Counted from the first letter of the stretch, positions 46,878 to 55,955 are shown. The stretch: DNA of 64,000 nucleotides from Pseudomonas persica (GCF_900291015.1 NZ_OLKL01000008.1:62001-126000), one strand, 5' to 3'. Notes: a model not told the origin generated them from the sequence alone. Numbers and translations: made by a program.

Positions 46878-47522
46878 CTAGATCTTGCCCAACTTGCGCA
46901 ACTCATCCGACTCCACAATCCGCACCCCGTCTTCTTCCTCCAGGGCCAGCCGCCACAGCGCGCGGGCCAGGGTACAAGCCTCGATCCCCCGATACTTCCC
47001 GGGTATCAGCTTGGAAAACGGCGAAGCCAACTGTTCGCCGAGCCGCGGCTCGACCCGCTCGCCCAGCAGCAACGACGGCCGCACGATGGTCAGCTGCGGC
47101 CAATCCTGGGCCTTGAGTGCCTCTTCCATCTCGCCCTTGACCCGGTTGTAGAAAATCGACGATTTCGGGTCGGCGCCCAACGCACTGACCACCAGCAGAT
47201 GCCGCGCGCCCAACTCCCGGGCACGCTTGCTGAACGCCACTACCATATCCAGGTCCACCGCACGGAAGGCCGATTCGGAGCCGGCCTGCTTCAGCGTGGT
47301 GCCCAGGCAGCAATAGGCGATATCGACTCGCCCGGCCAGCTGTGGGAGGAACACCGCCGGGTCGCCCACCGGGTTTTCCAGGTGCGGGTGCTCGGCCAGT
47401 GGCCGGCGGGTAGGCGCCAGTACGCGGGTGATGGTTGGCTCATTGAGCAGGCGGTCGAGCAGGTGTTCACCTGTAAGACCCGTGGCACCGGCAAGCAGGA
47501 CATGCTGAGGCGTCAAATACAT
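46878..47522 (-). CDS. NAD(P)H-binding oxidoreductase, atypical SDR (YwnB/Htatip2-like)
   Basis: A 214-aa Rossmann-fold protein. The nucleotide-binding [15 protein letters not shown] is near the N terminus, then [47 protein letters not shown] (cut) and [15 protein letters not shown]. This is the NmrA/HIM-like atypical SDR group; an active-site YxxxK like YNRVK is present. Substrate is unknown. It stands alone on the minus strand. Confidence 0.87.
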   Translation of the reverse strand: MYLTPQHVLLAGATGLTGEHLLDRLLNEPTITRVLAPTRRPLAEHPHLENPVGDPAVFLPQLAGRVDIAYCCLGTTLKQAGSESAFRAVDLDMVVAFSKRARELGARHLLVVSALGADPKSSIFYNRVKGEMEEALKAQDWPQLTIVRPSLLLGERVEPRLGEQLASPFSKLIPGKYRGIEACTLARALWRLALEEEDGVRIVESDELRKLGKI

Positions 47523-47549
47523 GATGTCTCTCCCTTGTTACACACAAGC

Positions 47550-49283
47550 TTAGTGGCTGCCGGGCGTTTCCGCCTGTTCCCCCACGTTGGCCTGTGCGGC
47601 GTTACGCAATGCTTCTTCGGCCTGCTGCCGGCGCAGGTGCTGCCAGTGCTCAAGCACCCTCGGCGGCGCCCACAGCTGCGGTTCGGAGGCCTCGAAACCT
47701 TCCCTTTGTTCTCTTTCGGCAACGCTGGCGCGCGCCAGTTCAAACGCCTGTTTCAGGTCGTCGGTCTGGTTCAGTGCTTCGGCGAACAGGGCGTCGCCAA
47801 AGTAGGTGAAATCGGCTTCTTCCGAGCAACCGAAGGACACACGGTCGGCCCGGGCGGCGGTCATGATCAGCGTGCGCTCATCCTTGAGCGGGGCGATATA
47901 GCCCCCTGAATAGCAGGCGGATATGACGATGACCTTGTCGCGCTCCTTCAGCGGCGCCAGGGCGCTGGCCAGTTCGTCGGCGGACAGGTCGGCCAGTTGC
48001 AGGCGCGGCTGGTCGAGCACCAGTTGGTGGTCATGGCTGCCATGGCTGGTGAGGTAGATGAACACCAGGTCTTCGGGGCCGCTGCGCTCGGCCAGGGTGC
48101 GGGCGGCGCGGGTGAGGTTCTCACGTGTGGCCATGGGGCGGGTGGTCATGTGGTCGCGGTGGTTGACCAGGGTCACCTGGCCACGGGCGCCAAAGCGCAC
48201 CTTGAGCATGTTGCTGACGTAGTCGGCCTCGCGCAGGAACACGCTCTGCTGGCCATCGCCGGCTACCACCAGGCTGTAGAGCTGGACCGGTGGCGCCGAG
48301 CGCGGTACCCGGGCCAGCGCCTCGTCCAGCAGCCGGCCCTGATTGAGCAAAGCCAGGTCCAACGGGTCGGGCAACAGCTTGCCGTTCTGGTCGCGTACGC
48401 GCACGCCGTTGCTCCAGGTGCCGCTTTCGACCTTGCCGTTGGCCAGGATCAGCTGGCCCTGGCCGTGGTAGGCGTCGTTGAGGAAGCCGCCGATGTACTT
48501 GCTGCCGTCGGCCAGTTGCAGGCTGCCCTGGCCCGACAGGCGCCAGTCGGCGAAGGTGCCCTTGTAGTGGCTGCCGTCGCTGCCCAGCAGTTCGCCTTCA
48601 CCGACCAGCGAGCCGTCCTTGAATTCGCCGATCCACACATCACCCTCGGTGTTTTCGTAGCGGCCACGGCCCTCCAGGCGATTGTCCTTGAACTCGCCGA
48701 TGTACTGCTCGCCGTCGACGCTGTCGTAGGTGCCACTGCCTTCCAGCTGGCCGTTGATGAAGCGGCCGCTGAACTGGTTGCCGCTGGCATCGCTGCGCAC
48801 CCCGGCACCGTTGGGCTTGCCCTTGGCGAACAGGCCCTGGTAACGGCTGCCGTCGGCCAGCTCCAGCTCGCCGGCGCCTTCGTACAGGTCGTCCTTGAAC
48901 TGGCCGCGGTAGGTCTGGTCGGCTTGCTTGAGGGTGCCTTCGCCGTCGCGGCGGCCGTGGCTGAAGGTGCCGGCATAGTGGCTGCCCGGGGTGGTCAGCT
49001 CACCCAGCCCCTGGAACAGCCCAGCGGCGAACTGACCGCGGTACACCTCGCCGTTGCGCCCGTGCCACTCACCTTGGCCGTGCCATTGGCCGTCCTTGAA
49101 GCTGCCGGCGTACCAGCTGCCGTTGGGGTAGTCGATGCGGCCCTCGCCTTGCAGCAGGCCATCGACCACCTGCCCCCGGTACCGCCCACCATCAGGCAGG
49201 CGCGCGTCCGGCGGGAGCAGCGATTCACCGTCGCCGCAGGCGGCGAGCAGCAGGACCAGGGTGATGGGGAGCAGTGGACGCAT
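47550..49283 (-). CDS. MORN-repeat lipoprotein with C13 caspase-fold peptidase domain
   Basis: A 577-aa lipoprotein: signal with lipobox LLAAC, then about 11 MORN repeats (GxxYxGxFxxGxxxGxGxxxxxxG; e.g. GSWYAGSFKDGQWHGQGEWH) over residues 30-290. A C-terminal peptidase C13/legumain-like domain follows, with catalytic dyad His414 (LTSHGSHDH) and Cys457 (VISACYSGGYI). It would face the periplasm or outer membrane. MORN repeats may bind lipids or partners, and the caspase-like domain may cleave proteins; the substrate is unknown. Both dyad residues are in place, so activity is plausible. No neighbour suggests a pathway. Confidence 0.9.
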   Translation of the reverse strand: MRPLLPITLVLLLAACGDGESLLPPDARLPDGGRYRGQVVDGLLQGEGRIDYPNGSWYAGSFKDGQWHGQGEWHGRNGEVYRGQFAAGLFQGLGELTTPGSHYAGTFSHGRRDGEGTLKQADQTYRGQFKDDLYEGAGELELADGSRYQGLFAKGKPNGAGVRSDASGNQFSGRFINGQLEGSGTYDSVDGEQYIGEFKDNRLEGRGRYENTEGDVWIGEFKDGSLVGEGELLGSDGSHYKGTFADWRLSGQGSLQLADGSKYIGGFLNDAYHGQGQLILANGKVESGTWSNGVRVRDQNGKLLPDPLDLALLNQGRLLDEALARVPRSAPPVQLYSLVVAGDGQQSVFLREADYVSNMLKVRFGARGQVTLVNHRDHMTTRPMATRENLTRAARTLAERSGPEDLVFIYLTSHGSHDHQLVLDQPRLQLADLSADELASALAPLKERDKVIVISACYSGGYIAPLKDERTLIMTAARADRVSFGCSEEADFTYFGDALFAEALNQTDDLKQAFELARASVAEREQREGFEASEPQLWAPPRVLEHWQHLRRQQAEEALRNAAQANVGEQAETPGSH

Positions 49284-49421
49284 GGCGAGAACCGGGCAAT
49301 AGGTCTGCCGAGTATGCCGCAGAATGGGGGGGGTGAGACAGACATGGCATAAGCAGATGAATCATGCTTCGCCAGCTTTTTGCAGGAGTAACTGGCTGCT
49401 TGGAATCTGAAACTGGCGCGG

Positions 49422-49572
49422 TCCCTGTGGGGGGCTTTAGCCGCGAACACCGGCGAAGCCGGTGCCATGCACCGCGTGGCCTTCTTCGCGGGTAAACCCG
49501 CTCCCACAGGATTTGTGCTCCCCTTGGGCCTTGTGCAATACCTGTGGGAGCTGGCTTGCCGGCGATGAGGCC
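49422..49572. repeat. REP/BIME cluster
   Basis: Units near 49432-49445, 49484-49510 and 49541-49572. The stretch 49440-49510, including caccggcgaagccggtgccatgcaccgcgtggcc, is repeated at 50214-50283 and, inverted, near 1-72 and 27934-27998. Confidence 0.9.
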
Positions 49573-49584
49573 GGACGACTCGAC

Positions 49585-49851
49585 TCAATGCCAGGTGATA
49601 TCCCCGGTCTGGCGATGCAACAGCAACTCGGCCAGCGCCTTGGTCATCTGTACGTGATGCACCGCGTTGACCAGCATGTTGATACCTGGCTCACCAGCAT
49701 TGGCGCAGATGTATTCGTCCAGGGTGTCTTCGATGCCAGTCATCAGCTGGAGAGCATGGATCACGGCGTCTACCGAGGGCATGTCCTGGTTGATGGTGTA
49801 GAAGGGGCGGGAAGTCAGTGTTTTCGGTGGATCGGGGACAATCTTTTTCAT
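49585..49851 (-). CDS. DUF6124 family protein
   Basis: An 88-aa protein beginning MKKIVPDPPKT and containing SVDAVIHALQLMTGIEDTL and LVNAVHHVQMTKALAELLL. The N-terminal VPDPP mark and length place it in the small Pseudomonas DUF6124-type family, of unknown function. The ATG at 49851 lies two codons inside a GTG at 49857. A structured element (49861-50040) sits directly upstream, like that of the 43-aa relative at 23381. No TM or signal is seen. Confidence 0.72.
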   Translation of the reverse strand: MKKIVPDPPKTLTSRPFYTINQDMPSVDAVIHALQLMTGIEDTLDEYICANAGEPGINMLVNAVHHVQMTKALAELLLHRQTGDITWH

Positions 49852-49860
49852 GATCACAAC

Positions 49861-50040
49861 TCACACGTCGGTTCAGAAAAAAGTCACCACTACGTCCTTT
49901 CTCACGGGATAAGGTGGCGACCGTGCACGGGGTGAGAAACCCGAGGACGTGTGAGCTCGGCCAGACCTAAGCCTGCCCGTGCACGGCTGCCATGACGAAT
50001 GCCGCAATCACACATCTTCGGGTTTCTCACGCCCGGTCAC
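49861..50040 (-). ncRNA. Structured leader element B upstream of the DUF6124 gene
   Basis: On the minus strand, TGGC (49992-49989) pairs with GCCA, and CGTGCACGGG (49985-49976) pairs perfectly with CCCGTGCACG (49931-49922). The enclosed segment 49953-49931 is complementary at 24 of 26 positions, counting wobble, to the upstream stretch 50033-50008 and partly to 49905-49883 downstream. Layout matches element A (23174-23351). The rest of 49852-50341 holds REP units and no gene. Confidence 0.6.
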
Positions 50041-50195
50041 CAAACATGGCGACCCTGCGACGGTATCCCTGAGGTGTTTCCCCGACAATGGAGCGACTTC
50101 CGACAGGCTCGTAGGATAATTCGCTAGATGATCCAACCTGAAGCATTTGGTCTCAGGTTCGGAAATGTCTTACATCCCTTGAGCCTTGTACGGTA

Positions 50196-50283
50196 CTTGT
50201 GGGAGCGGGCGTGCCCGCGAACACCGGCGAAGCCGGTGCCATGCACCGTGTGGCCTTCTTCGCGGGTAAACCCGCTCCCACAG
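50196..50283. repeat. REP/BIME pair
   Basis: Opposed REP units flanking the gaacaccggcgaagccggtg spacer. It is nearly identical to the cluster at 49440-49510, 0.77 kb away, and the two flank the DUF6124 gene and its leader as direct repeats. Confidence 0.9.
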
Positions 50284-50341
50284 GTTTCTGCGCTGCCTTT
50301 GCGGCTGATGCAGTACCTGTAGGAACAGGATGCGAACGCAA

Positions 50342-51430
50342 TCAGCGCATGCTCGGCGAAACGATGATCTTCACGTTCTGCTCCTTATTGTTCACCAACT
50401 CCTCAAAGCCCAGCTCGACAATCTGCTCCAGCCCGATCCGCCCGGTCACCAGCGGGCGAATGTCCAGACGCCCATCGGCAATGAAGGCAATCACATCGGC
50501 AAACTCGCCGTTGTAGGCCAACGCCCCCAGCACCTGTTTCTCGGTGGACACCAGTTCGAAGAAGTTGAACTCGCTGGGTTCTTCGAATATCCCCACCAGC
50601 ACGCACTTGCCCGCCTTGCGGATAGTGTCGATGGCCAGCTTGGCCGTGTGCTTGTTGCCGATGCATTCGAAACTCACATCCGCCCCCAGCCCGGCAGTCA
50701 GCTTGTGGATCTCTGCCAGGGCATCGCACTGGCTGGGGTCCAGCACCACGCTGGCGCCAACTTCTTTAGCCTTGGCCTTGCGCGCCGAGGACATTTCCAG
50801 GGCAATCACCTGCGCCGCCCCCGCTGCCTTGGCACACATGATGGTGCACAGGCCGATGGTGCCGGCGCCGACCACCACCACGGTCTGGCCTAGCAGGCTA
50901 CCGGCCTTTTTCACCGCATGCATGCCCACCGCCAGCGGCTCGATCAGCGCCCCGGCCTCCGGCGGAAAGCCCTGCGGTAGCCGATACAGCAGGTTGGCAG
51001 GCACGTTGACCAACTCGGCGAAGGCGCCGTTGTTCATCAGGCCGGTGAAGGCCAGGCGCTCGCAGATGTTGTACATGCCGTGGGTGCAGTAGTAGCAGGT
51101 GCCGCAATGTTGGCAGGCGTCCGCAGCCACCGGGTCACCGACGGCAAAACCTTCCACGCCTTCACCCAGCTTGGCAATCTGGCCGCAGAACTCATGGCCG
51201 AGAATGCACTGGCCCTGAATGCCGGTCAGCGGGTGCGGTGCCTCCACCGGGATGAATACCGGGCCGGCGACGTATTCGTGCAGGTCGGAGCCGCAGATGC
51301 CGCACCAGTCCACCTTGATCTGCACCCATCCGGGCGCAGGATCGGCCGGTAGGGGCACCTGTTCGACGCGAATGTCATTGCGGCCATGCCAGACGGCGGC
51401 GCGCATGTGGGTGTGGCTCAGGTCGTTCAT
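50342..51430 (-). CDS. bdh: 2,3-butanediol dehydrogenase (zinc MDR family)
   Basis: A 362-aa zinc alcohol dehydrogenase oxidising 2,3-butanediol to acetoin. Catalytic zinc Cys in GICGSDLHEY and His/Glu in GHEFCGQIAKLG; four structural-zinc Cys in CQHCGTCYYCTHGMYNIC; NAD-binding VVVVGAGTIGLCTIM. The position at the end of the aco operon, 28 bp after acoC, fits the known Pseudomonas acetoin/butanediol gene set. Symbol varies between strains (adh, budC, bdh). Confidence 0.93.
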   Translation of the reverse strand: MNDLSHTHMRAAVWHGRNDIRVEQVPLPADPAPGWVQIKVDWCGICGSDLHEYVAGPVFIPVEAPHPLTGIQGQCILGHEFCGQIAKLGEGVEGFAVGDPVAADACQHCGTCYYCTHGMYNICERLAFTGLMNNGAFAELVNVPANLLYRLPQGFPPEAGALIEPLAVGMHAVKKAGSLLGQTVVVVGAGTIGLCTIMCAKAAGAAQVIALEMSSARKAKAKEVGASVVLDPSQCDALAEIHKLTAGLGADVSFECIGNKHTAKLAIDTIRKAGKCVLVGIFEEPSEFNFFELVSTEKQVLGALAYNGEFADVIAFIADGRLDIRPLVTGRIGLEQIVELGFEELVNNKEQNVKIIVSPSMR

Positions 51431-51458
51431 TGTTGTTCTCCAGGCTCACGGAAAAGGC

Positions 51459-52565
51459 TTAGTGCTTGCGCAGGAACGCGAGCAGTTGCTGGTTGACCTG
51501 TTCGGCCGCTTCCATCTGCACCATGTGGCCGGCCTCAGGCAGTACCAGCACTTCAGCCTCCAGCCCTTCGGCATGACTGGCGGGGATGATCGCGTCCTTG
51601 CCGCCCCACACCACCAATGCCGGATGCTGCCCCAGCACCCCGCGCAGGTCATGGCGCTGGCGGTCGCCTTCGGCGATGGCCAATGCCAGCAGGCGCAACG
51701 CTTCGTCCACCCCTTCCAGGCGCTTGAACTTGAGCATGTCCTCCAGCATCTGCCGGGTGACCAGGGCCGGGTCGGCAAACAGCTGCACCATCTGCGGCTT
51801 GAGGGCATTGCGGTTGGCGGCAGTGACAAAACCTTGCAGGTACTGCCCGTTGATCGCCTCGCCCAGCCCGGCGCTGGCCACCAGGCTCAGGCTGGCCACC
51901 CGCTGCGGTGCCAGGCGCGCCACGTTCAGGCTGACCGCGCCGCCCATGGAGTGGCCGGCCAGGTGGGCCTTGGCGATGTCCAGGTGGTCGAGCAGGGCCA
52001 GCACGGTTTCGCTCAGTTCATCCAGGTCGCCGCGTTGCAGGGCTTTGCCCGACTCGCCATGCCCCGGCAGGTCGAGGGCGATCACCCGCCGCTCGGCTGC
52101 CAACGCCGGGTGGTTGAACAGCCAGTTGTTCAGGTCACCACCAAAGCCGTGCACCAGCACCAGCGGCGTGCCGCCTTCGCCCAACTCGAACCAGCGCAGC
52201 AGGCGACCGCCCACTTGCGCCTTCTGCGGCGCTGGGCCCTGGGCCTGGTCGGTGCCACCTTCGGCGACGAACTCGGCCTGGAAGCGCTGGACCACGGCAT
52301 CGATCTCAGACTCATCGGCTTCGCCTTCAACCACTACCGCCAGCAGCGCGCCAACCGGCAGGGTCTCATCGGGCTGGGCTACCAGACGGCGCAGCACACC
52401 GCTGAACGGCGCCTCGACGCTGCTGCTGATCTTGTCGGTCTCGACGTCCAGCACCTCGTCGCCCTTGTTGATTTCGTCACCTTCCTGCTTGAGCCAGGTG
52501 TCCACCCGGCCCTCGGTCATCGACAGGCCCCACTTGGGCATGGTCAGGGTATGGATCTGGCTCAT
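51459..52565 (-). CDS. acoC: Acetoin dehydrogenase E2: lipoyl domain plus alpha/beta hydrolase
   Basis: A 368-aa AcoC-type acetyltransferase. Residues 1-80 are a lipoyl domain with the lipoylated Lys in DVETDKISSSVE; a linker leads to an alpha/beta-hydrolase fold with the nucleophile elbow GHSMGGAV and the final EAGHMVQMEAAEQV holding the catalytic His. This hydrolase-like arrangement replaces the usual 2-oxoacid acetyltransferase domain and is a feature of Pseudomonas AcoC. The 4-bp overlap with acoB shows coupling. Confidence 0.94.
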   Translation of the reverse strand: MSQIHTLTMPKWGLSMTEGRVDTWLKQEGDEINKGDEVLDVETDKISSSVEAPFSGVLRRLVAQPDETLPVGALLAVVVEGEADESEIDAVVQRFQAEFVAEGGTDQAQGPAPQKAQVGGRLLRWFELGEGGTPLVLVHGFGGDLNNWLFNHPALAAERRVIALDLPGHGESGKALQRGDLDELSETVLALLDHLDIAKAHLAGHSMGGAVSLNVARLAPQRVASLSLVASAGLGEAINGQYLQGFVTAANRNALKPQMVQLFADPALVTRQMLEDMLKFKRLEGVDEALRLLALAIAEGDRQRHDLRGVLGQHPALVVWGGKDAIIPASHAEGLEAEVLVLPEAGHMVQMEAAEQVNQQLLAFLRKH

Positions 52566-53584
52566 GCGGCACTCCTTGCAGCTTCGATCACTTTACGTAC
52601 CGCAGCCTCGATCTTCGCCGCGTCAGGGATGTACAGGTCTTCCAGGGCATCGGAGAACGGCACAGGAGTATGCGGGGCGGTGACCATTTCGATCGGGCCC
52701 CTGAGCGCACCGAAGGCCTTCTGTGCCACCAGCGCGCTGATATCGGTGGCCATGGAGCAACGCGGGTTGGCTTCGTCGATCACCACCAGGCGGCCGGTCT
52801 TTTCCACGCTTTCCAGAATGCTGTCTTCGTCCAGCGGGCTGGTGGTGCGCAGGTCCAGCACCTCGCAGTCGATACCCTGGCGGGCCAGGTTGTTGGCGGC
52901 TTCCAGCGCCACATGCACCATGCGGCCATAGGTGACCAGGGTCACGTCGTCGCCATCGCGCAGGAAGTTGGCTTCGCCGAACGGCACGGTGTAGACCTCT
53001 TCCGGCACCTCGCCTTGCATGCTGTACAGCAGCTTGTGCTCGCAGAAGATCACCGGGTCGTTGTCGCGGATCGCCTGGATCAGCAGGCCCTTGGCATCGT
53101 ACGGCGAGGACGGGCAGACCACCTTCAGGCCGGGAATGTGTGTCCACAGCGAGGTGAGCATCTGCGAGTGTTGGGCCGCCGCACGCAGGCCGGCACCGTA
53201 CATGGTGCGCATCACCAGCGGGGTGACCGCCTTGCCGCCGAACATGTAGCGGAACTTGGCGGCCTGGTTGAGGATCTGGTCCAGGCAGCAGCCGGCGAAG
53301 TCGACGAACATCAGCTCGCACACCGGGCGCAGGCCCTGGGTGGCGGCACCGACGGCGGCGCCGACGTAACCGATTTCCGACAGCGGCGCGTCGAGCACGC
53401 GCCCCGGGAACTGGTGGTACAGGCCCTTGGTCACGCCCAGCACGCCACCCCAGGCGTCATCCTCGCCGGGGGCACCGGCGCCGCCGGCGACGTCTTCGCC
53501 AATGATGAACACCGTGTTGTCGCGGCGCATTTCCTGGGCCAGGGCTTCGTTGATGGCCTGCTGGTAGCTGATCTTTCTTGCCAT
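52562..53584 (-). CDS. acoB: Acetoin dehydrogenase E1 beta subunit
   Basis: A 340-aa transketolase-like beta subunit. Segments: INEALAQEMRRDNTVFIIGEDV (cut) at the TPP-cofactor contact, DAPLSEIGYVGAAVGAA, AAQHSQMLTSLWTHIPGLKV (cut) and the C-terminal EEVYTVPFGEANFLRDGDD. It works with AcoA to cleave acetoin to acetaldehyde and an acetyl group passed to AcoC. It lies 33 bp downstream of acoA. Confidence 0.95.
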   Translation of the reverse strand: MARKISYQQAINEALAQEMRRDNTVFIIGEDVAGGAGAPGEDDAWGGVLGVTKGLYHQFPGRVLDAPLSEIGYVGAAVGAATQGLRPVCELMFVDFAGCCLDQILNQAAKFRYMFGGKAVTPLVMRTMYGAGLRAAAQHSQMLTSLWTHIPGLKVVCPSSPYDAKGLLIQAIRDNDPVIFCEHKLLYSMQGEVPEEVYTVPFGEANFLRDGDDVTLVTYGRMVHVALEAANNLARQGIDCEVLDLRTTSPLDEDSILESVEKTGRLVVIDEANPRCSMATDISALVAQKAFGALRGPIEMVTAPHTPVPFSDALEDLYIPDAAKIEAAVRKVIEAARSAA

Positions 53585-53617
53585 GGTGATTCTCCTGTTG
53601 TTCTTGTAATCCGCGGC

Positions 53618-54595
53618 TCAGGGGTAGGCGACGTAGACGTCGGTGAGCAGGTCGGCGGGCTGTGGCTTGGGATCGGACTTGGCGCGGCGCACGGCGTCTT
53701 CGATCAGGTCCTCGACGCGGGCGTCGATGGCGTCCAGTTGCTCGGTCGTGAGCAGGCCGGTGCGGGTGGTCTTGTTGCGGAACTGCATGAGGCAGTCGCG
53801 GGATTCGCGCAGGTTCTTCACTTCATCGGGGGCGCGGTAGGTTTGTGCATCGCCTTCGAAATGGCCGTAATAGCGGCTGAGCTTGACCTCGATCAGCGAG
53901 GGACCTTGCCCGGAGCGGGCACGCTCGATGGCGGCACCGGCGGCCTCGTACACGGCAAAGAAGTCGAAACCGTCGATGGTGACGCCTGGCATGCCGAAAC
54001 CGGCGGCGCGGTCGGCAATGTGGTCGCAGGCCACCGACCAGTTGGAGGCGGTGGCCTCGGCGTAGCCGTTGTTCTCGGCGACGAAGATGCACGGCAGGTT
54101 CATGATCGATGCCATGTTCATGGCCTCGAACACGGCGCCTTCGTTGGAGGCACCGTCGCCGAAGAAGGCCACCGACACATCGTCACGGCCCTTGAGCTTG
54201 GCTGCCAGCGCCGCACCGGCCACCAGCGGAGCACCGGCGCCGACGATGCCGTTGGCGCCGAGCATGCCCTTTTCCAGGTCGGCGATGTGCATGGAGCCAC
54301 CCTTGCCGCCGCACACGCCGGTCTTCTTGCCGTAGATCTCGGCCATCATGCCGTATACATCCACACCCTTGGCGATGCAGTGGCCATGGCCACGGTGGGT
54401 CGAGGCGATGCAGTCGCTGTCGCGCAGGTGGGCCATGACGCCGGCGGCGGAAGCCTCTTCGCCGGCATACAGGTGGACGAAGCCGGGGATCTCGCCGGTG
54501 GCGAACTCCACGTGCAGGCGTTCTTCGAAGGCGCGGATGGTGCGCATCACTTCATAGGCATGCAGCAATTGTTCGGTACTGAGTTGATTGGACAT
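53618..54595 (-). CDS. acoA: Acetoin dehydrogenase E1 alpha subunit (TPP-dependent)
   Basis: A 325-aa alpha subunit. The TPP-binding motif is FFGDGASNEGAVFEAMNMAS (GDG to N), with the preceding GAGAPLVAGAALAAK and the phosphorylation-loop-like YYGHFEGD. The start at 54595 (MSNQLSTEQLL) matches the family; the in-frame Met at 54685 extends into acoX. The ThiL product encoded at 13123 is its cofactor. It is the second gene of the aco operon. Confidence 0.95.
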   Translation of the reverse strand: MSNQLSTEQLLHAYEVMRTIRAFEERLHVEFATGEIPGFVHLYAGEEASAAGVMAHLRDSDCIASTHRGHGHCIAKGVDVYGMMAEIYGKKTGVCGGKGGSMHIADLEKGMLGANGIVGAGAPLVAGAALAAKLKGRDDVSVAFFGDGASNEGAVFEAMNMASIMNLPCIFVAENNGYAEATASNWSVACDHIADRAAGFGMPGVTIDGFDFFAVYEAAGAAIERARSGQGPSLIEVKLSRYYGHFEGDAQTYRAPDEVKNLRESRDCLMQFRNKTTRTGLLTTEQLDAIDARVEDLIEDAVRRAKSDPKPQPADLLTDVYVAYP

Positions 54596-54617
54596 CTTGT
54601 TGTTCTCCAGGGTTGTC

Positions 54618-55673
54618 TCAACACGGGTTTGCAGGGTGCAACCGGTGGCTGCGCGGTACGGCCAGCAGGTGATGACGGGCGGCATGCGCCAGCACGGCCT
54701 CGACGTCCACGCTCAACGGGCCTTGGTGATCGAGGGTGATGGTGGGGGTGTCGTGCTCGGCAAATTCGATTTCGCGTTCACCGTCCAGCGCCAGGGTGCC
54801 GCTGGCCAGGCTCAGGCGATGGGAAACGCCGGGTGTCAGCGGGCCGCTGGCGGTGATGCCGCAGCCTTGCAGCAGGCCGGGCGCCAGCGGCGCGAGCAGC
54901 GCTTGTTCGGCGCCGGGGTTCAGGCGTACCCAGGCGCCGTGCGGCTCCTGGCGCGAAACCGGGCACCACAGGCCGCACAGGGCCGACAGGCCGATGGCAT
55001 GGGGTTCGGCGAAACAGGCGAAGACTTCGCAGAGGTCCTCGCTGCGGCTGAGTGCCCGAGCTCCGATGAAGCGCTGGGGCGACACCGCCACCTCCACCAG
55101 GGCCCATTCGGCAAGCTGTTGCTCTGGCACCTTCACCAGCAGGCGCTTGTTGCGGCGCAGGCCGATGCTGGCCGGTACCCGGGCGCTGGCGAGCAGGCCG
55201 CCAGCCAGGCCGGCACTGGTGGCTTCGCGCAGCTCGGGAAAGGCATTGTTGGTGCCGGTAGACAGGGTCAGCAGCGGTACGTCACCAGCCTCGGCGGCAA
55301 CCGCCTTGTGGGTGCCATCGCCGCCGAGCACGGCGATCATCGCCACACCGCGTGCGACCATGCGCCGGGTAGCCAGGCGGGTATCGGCAACGGTCTGGGT
55401 CAGCGGCAGGTCGAGTATTTCGATGGCCGGCCAGTGCTGGTCACGGGCGACCGGGCCCTGGCTGGCCTTGAGCACGGCGGCGGCGATGCCGGTCATGTCG
55501 CTGGGCAGCAGCACCTGGCCGATCCCGGTGGCACCGAAGGCAGCGAGCAGGCGCTGGATCGCCGAGGCCTTGTCGGTGCTCGAATAGAGCCCGGCGTTGG
55601 CGGTCAGGCGGCGCAGGTCGCGGCCAGAGGCTGGGTTGGCAATGATCCCGACGGTCGGGGCGGGTAGCGGCAT
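54618..55673 (-). CDS. acoX: AcoX, NAD-kinase-like acetoin catabolism protein
   Basis: A 351-aa protein with an ATP-NAD kinase fold: the N-terminal VGIIANPASGRDLRRL and the nucleotide-binding AVLGGDGTHKAV and TLSTGTNNAFP segments. It lies first in the aco operon in many bacteria and is needed for acetoin growth, but its reaction is not established. The start at 55673 lies 33 bp after a sigma-54 promoter at 55706-55721. Confidence 0.9.
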   Translation of the reverse strand: MPLPAPTVGIIANPASGRDLRRLTANAGLYSSTDKASAIQRLLAAFGATGIGQVLLPSDMTGIAAAVLKASQGPVARDQHWPAIEILDLPLTQTVADTRLATRRMVARGVAMIAVLGGDGTHKAVAAEAGDVPLLTLSTGTNNAFPELREATSAGLAGGLLASARVPASIGLRRNKRLLVKVPEQQLAEWALVEVAVSPQRFIGARALSRSEDLCEVFACFAEPHAIGLSALCGLWCPVSRQEPHGAWVRLNPGAEQALLAPLAPGLLQGCGITASGPLTPGVSHRLSLASGTLALDGEREIEFAEHDTPTITLDHQGPLSVDVEAVLAHAARHHLLAVPRSHRLHPANPC

Positions 55674-55705
55674 GGCGCACCTCGTTTTTTGTTTGCCAGG
55701 GCAGG

Positions 55706-55721
55706 AGCAAGCGCGGTGCCA
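55706..55721 (-). promoter_or_regulatory. Sigma-54 promoter of the aco operon
   Basis: The minus strand reads TGGCACCGCGCTTGCT: TGGCAC and TTGCT at exact -24/-12 spacing, a nearly perfect consensus, 33 bp before acoX. Confidence 0.9.
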
Positions 55722-55841
55722 GTTTCTTCTGAATTGGCTGAAGTGGTTGCAATAGAACGGTTTGCTTGCGCTCCGGCAGGTGCAGATGGTTTGGCTGGCG
55801 AGACGCCCGGTGCCAGCGCGGGGCATACGTTGCCGAGACGC

Positions 55842-55858
55842 TGAGACGCTGCGTCTCA
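55842..55858. promoter_or_regulatory. Candidate AcoR upstream activating site
   Basis: TGAGACGC-T-GCGTCTCA is a perfect 17-bp palindrome about 130 bp upstream of the sigma-54 promoter, a usual enhancer distance. An extra half-site, gagacg, lies at 55835-55840. It sits between acoX and the divergent acoR. Confidence 0.75.
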
Positions 55859-55955
55859 AGCCAGCCAGTAATCACACAGTGCTTGTCGGGGCATGCCCGG
55901 AAGCGCTTAATGGCCGAACAACGATAAAAACAGCAACGAGAACCGGAGGGCCTGA

